From NCBI GenBank assembly GCA_003164075.1, contig PLRZ01000743.1, positions 1-7,585 on the forward strand: 7,585 nt of DNA. The letters run 5' to 3'. Position 1 is the first letter of the stretch; every line of letters begins with the position of its first letter. Position numbers and translations under genes: made by a program. Of the stretch, positions 6,441 through 7,585 are shown piece by piece. The stretch comes from Bryobacterales bacterium. GTDB taxonomy: Bacteria > Acidobacteriota > Terriglobia > Bryobacterales > Bryobacteraceae. The notes beneath the pieces are model-generated. The model saw only the letters and a program-made list of their open reading frames with translations. It did not search any database and was not told the DNA's origin.

Positions 6441-6716
6441 ATGATCGTCGAGATGCGAACCTATAAAACCAAACCCGGCAAGCGCGCTCAGTTCCTGGAG
6501 ATTCTCCGTTCGAAGTGGCACTCGTGCCTGCAGTGCGGTTCTCGGAGTGCCGTGACGAGTGAGCCCGGAGGTGGGGCAGGCGAGCACCGCCTGCCCCACC
6601 AAGCAAGAAACGGCTCGACCCATTTTCCCGGACCACCCGAAATGGCCGGTCGAGATCGGGAGTTCCGTGTCTACGCCACGACGCTTGCCGCGAAGTTATT
6701 CTTGACCGATTCCTAA
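6441..6716 (+). pseudogene. NIPSNAP-family gene remnant, interrupted by a hairpin repeat
   Basis: The start at 6441 has TAGAGG nine bases upstream and opens MIVEMRTYKTKPGKRAQFLE, which matches the N-terminus of NIPSNAP-type ferredoxin-fold proteins (normally about 100-110 aa, or two such domains). After about 25 codons the resemblance stops abruptly at ILRSK-WHSC. The frame then passes through a hairpin-rich repeat (about 6515-6600), whose translation is Gly/Pro/Arg-rich, and ends in an unrelated tail (FRVYATTLAAKLFLTDS). The frame stays open only because the repeat happens to lack stops. The gene follows rlmN by 12 bases and was probably co-transcribed with it. Its stop codon overlaps the stop of the convergent dehydrogenase. 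An ATG at 6432 is an alternative start. A short expressed protein cannot be excluded. Confidence 0.6.
6517..6600. repeat. Hairpin-rich intergenic-type repeat inside the NIPSNAP frame
   Basis: Two palindromic parts. First, CACTCGT (6519-6525) pairs with ACGAGTG (6555-6561), with alternative pairing of GGCACTCG (6517-6524) to CGGAGTGCC (6543-6551). Second, a perfect 13-bp stem, GGTGGGGCAGGCG (6570-6582) with CGCCTGCCCCACC (6588-6600), has a 5-base loop. GTGGGGCAGGCG...CGCCTGCCCCAC stems recur in intergenic DNA of acidobacteria as far as I recall; copy number must be checked. The 13-bp stem lies downstream of rlmN and may also serve as its transcript end, although no T-run follows. Confidence 0.75.
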
Positions 6717-7537
6717 ATCTTCTGCACTCTGCGGAGGGTGTATAACTCCGGTTTCATATTCTGCTGCTCGAACCGTTTCCAATCGTCGTTCACGTGAATG
6801 AGCTTGCCGCTGATGTGATTCGACCGGTCCGACGCCAGAAACAGCGCCAGTTGTAACTGCTTCTCCGGCGGAATCCCGCCGGTGATGCGCACCTGCTCGG
6901 CCTCTTCGATTTCCCGCCGCCCTGCCTTGTCTTCGCCGGCGTGCAGAATCTCGTCGGTCATGTGAGTGTACACGTTGCCGGGAGAAATCGAGTTCACTTG
7001 TACGTTGTGATCGCTCACTTCAATCGCCAGTCCTTCGGCGAAGCGCACTACCGCGGCCTTTGACGCCGCGTACGCCCCGAAGTTCGGACGCGTATGGCCC
7101 GACCCGCCGCCCACCACCAGAATGATCTTGCCGCTCCGCTTCTCCACCATGTGAGGCAGCACCGCGCGGCACGAATTCACCACGCCGATGAGGTTCACTT
7201 CGATGGTCTCATTCCAGTCCTTGGGCTTGGTGGAGAGTAGCGGCCCTATGGGGCCCTGCACGCCGGCCGAGGCAATCAGCACGTCGAGCCCGCCAAAGAC
7301 CACTTTCATGCGATCTACCGCGGCCTGCAATTGTTCCAGATCGCGCACATCGGCGCGCAGCCGGAGCGCGTTGCCGCCGGCCTGCTCGATCTCCAGTTTC
7401 GCCAGGTCCAGTTCGGCCTGGCTGCGGGACAGCAAGCCCACGCGGGCTCCGGCTTCGGCGAATCCCAGCGCCAGGCGCTTTCCGATGCCCCGGCCGGCGC
7501 CGGTAATCAGAACGCTCTTGTCTCGAATGGTGTGCAA
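6713..7537 (-). CDS. Short-chain dehydrogenase/reductase (SDR) family oxidoreductase
   Basis: Complete 274-aa classical SDR with a Rossmann fold. The cofactor motif TGAGRGIG is at residues 12-19, ADV with Asp63 follows, the usual NNAG is ASAG (89-92), and the tetrad Asn is Asn115 in VNLIG. The active-site YxxxK is YAASK (Tyr156, Lys160), then the SPG motif at 185-187. The Ser expected 13-14 residues before Tyr156 is missing: the segment reads VVGGGSGHTR, with Val142/Gly143 at that place and the nearest Ser at 146. The substrate is not predictable, and catalysis may be altered. The C-terminus (SGKLIHVNDDW) is typical of an SDR subgroup with a DDW tail. The start is a TTG at 7537 with GGAG about 10 bases upstream; no in-frame ATG sits nearby. 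It begins four bases after the stop of another gene, so translational coupling is likely. Its stop overlaps the stop of the convergent NIPSNAP remnant. Confidence 0.92.
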   Translation of the reverse strand: MHTIRDKSVLITGAGRGIGKRLALGFAEAGARVGLLSRSQAELDLAKLEIEQAGGNALRLRADVRDLEQLQAAVDRMKVVFGGLDVLIASAGVQGPIGPLLSTKPKDWNETIEVNLIGVVNSCRAVLPHMVEKRSGKIILVVGGGSGHTRPNFGAYAASKAAVVRFAEGLAIEVSDHNVQVNSISPGNVYTHMTDEILHAGEDKAGRREIEEAEQVRITGGIPPEKQLQLALFLASDRSNHISGKLIHVNDDWKRFEQQNMKPELYTLRRVQKI

Positions 7538-7541
7538 AGGA

Positions 7542-7585
7542 TCAGTTCTCCACTCTGGCGTCGAACGCCCCGGTCAGGACGCCGC
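7542..7585 (-). CDS. 3' end of an upstream gene, cut by the window edge
   Basis: Thirteen codons (GVLTGAFDARVEN) followed by TGA at 7544-7542, four bases before the TTG start of the dehydrogenase. The tight stop-to-start spacing and the position of the dehydrogenase's GGAG inside these last codons suggest a coupled operon. Too short to identify. Confidence 0.5.
   Translation of the reverse strand, partial: GVLTGAFDARVEN

Noticed and set aside
5361..6623. 420-aa minus-strand frame opposite rlmN
   Set aside because: It is the antisense of rlmN, which has all catalytic motifs; the antisense product is His/Gln/Arg-rich with no domain.
1..7585. CRISPR array, tRNA or rRNA genes, integrase, toxin-antitoxin or phage-defence cassette
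   Set aside because: No regularly spaced repeats, no tRNA-like cloverleaf noticed, and no protein motifs of such systems in any supported frame.

Overview
The window is GC-rich and comes from a bacterial chromosome. The best guess is an acidobacterium of the Solibacter/Bryobacter type. This rests on codon use, the short coiled-coil and small membrane proteins, a NIPSNAP-type remnant and GC-rich hairpin repeats. It is an inference; no ribosomal RNA or other firm marker is present.

Left part (1-3862, minus strand). A large glnD-type gene (PII uridylyltransferase) fills 1-2415 and runs off the left edge a few residues before its expected C-terminus. Upstream of it on the same strand is a complete M16B zinc protease gene (2576-3862). 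The 160-base gap between them holds a near-perfect 31-bp inverted repeat with an 11-base loop. Its right arm ends inside the protease stop codon, and it looks like a REP/RAYT-type palindromic element. The GlnD protein is unusual: the HD phosphohydrolase signature is replaced by Cys-Glu, and the first acid of the nucleotidyltransferase DxD pair is Glu.

Middle part (3863-5399). This is a gene-poor accessory stretch. It holds a 57-aa coiled-coil protein with a good ribosome binding site (+), an unrecognised 152-codon reading frame (+) and a 78-aa two-helix membrane protein (-). The last two overlap tail to tail. A nine-C tract and a duplicated ribosome-binding segment precede the coiled-coil gene.

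Right part (5400-7585). rlmN (radical SAM rRNA/tRNA adenine C2 methyltransferase, +) is complete. Twelve bases after it begins a NIPSNAP-family gene that is intact for only about 25 codons and then runs into a hairpin-rich repeat, so it is probably a pseudogene. Converging on it is a complete short-chain dehydrogenase (-) with a TTG start. That gene follows, by four bases, the last 13 codons of another gene cut by the right edge.

How the genes work together: glnD (nitrogen signalling), the protease, rlmN (ribosome and tRNA modification) and the dehydrogenase are ordinary chromosomal genes with no evident shared pathway. I see no convincing new multi-gene system. The points most worth a second look are the altered GlnD active sites, the palindrome at the protease stop codon, the repeat-disrupted NIPSNAP gene and the small orphan genes.
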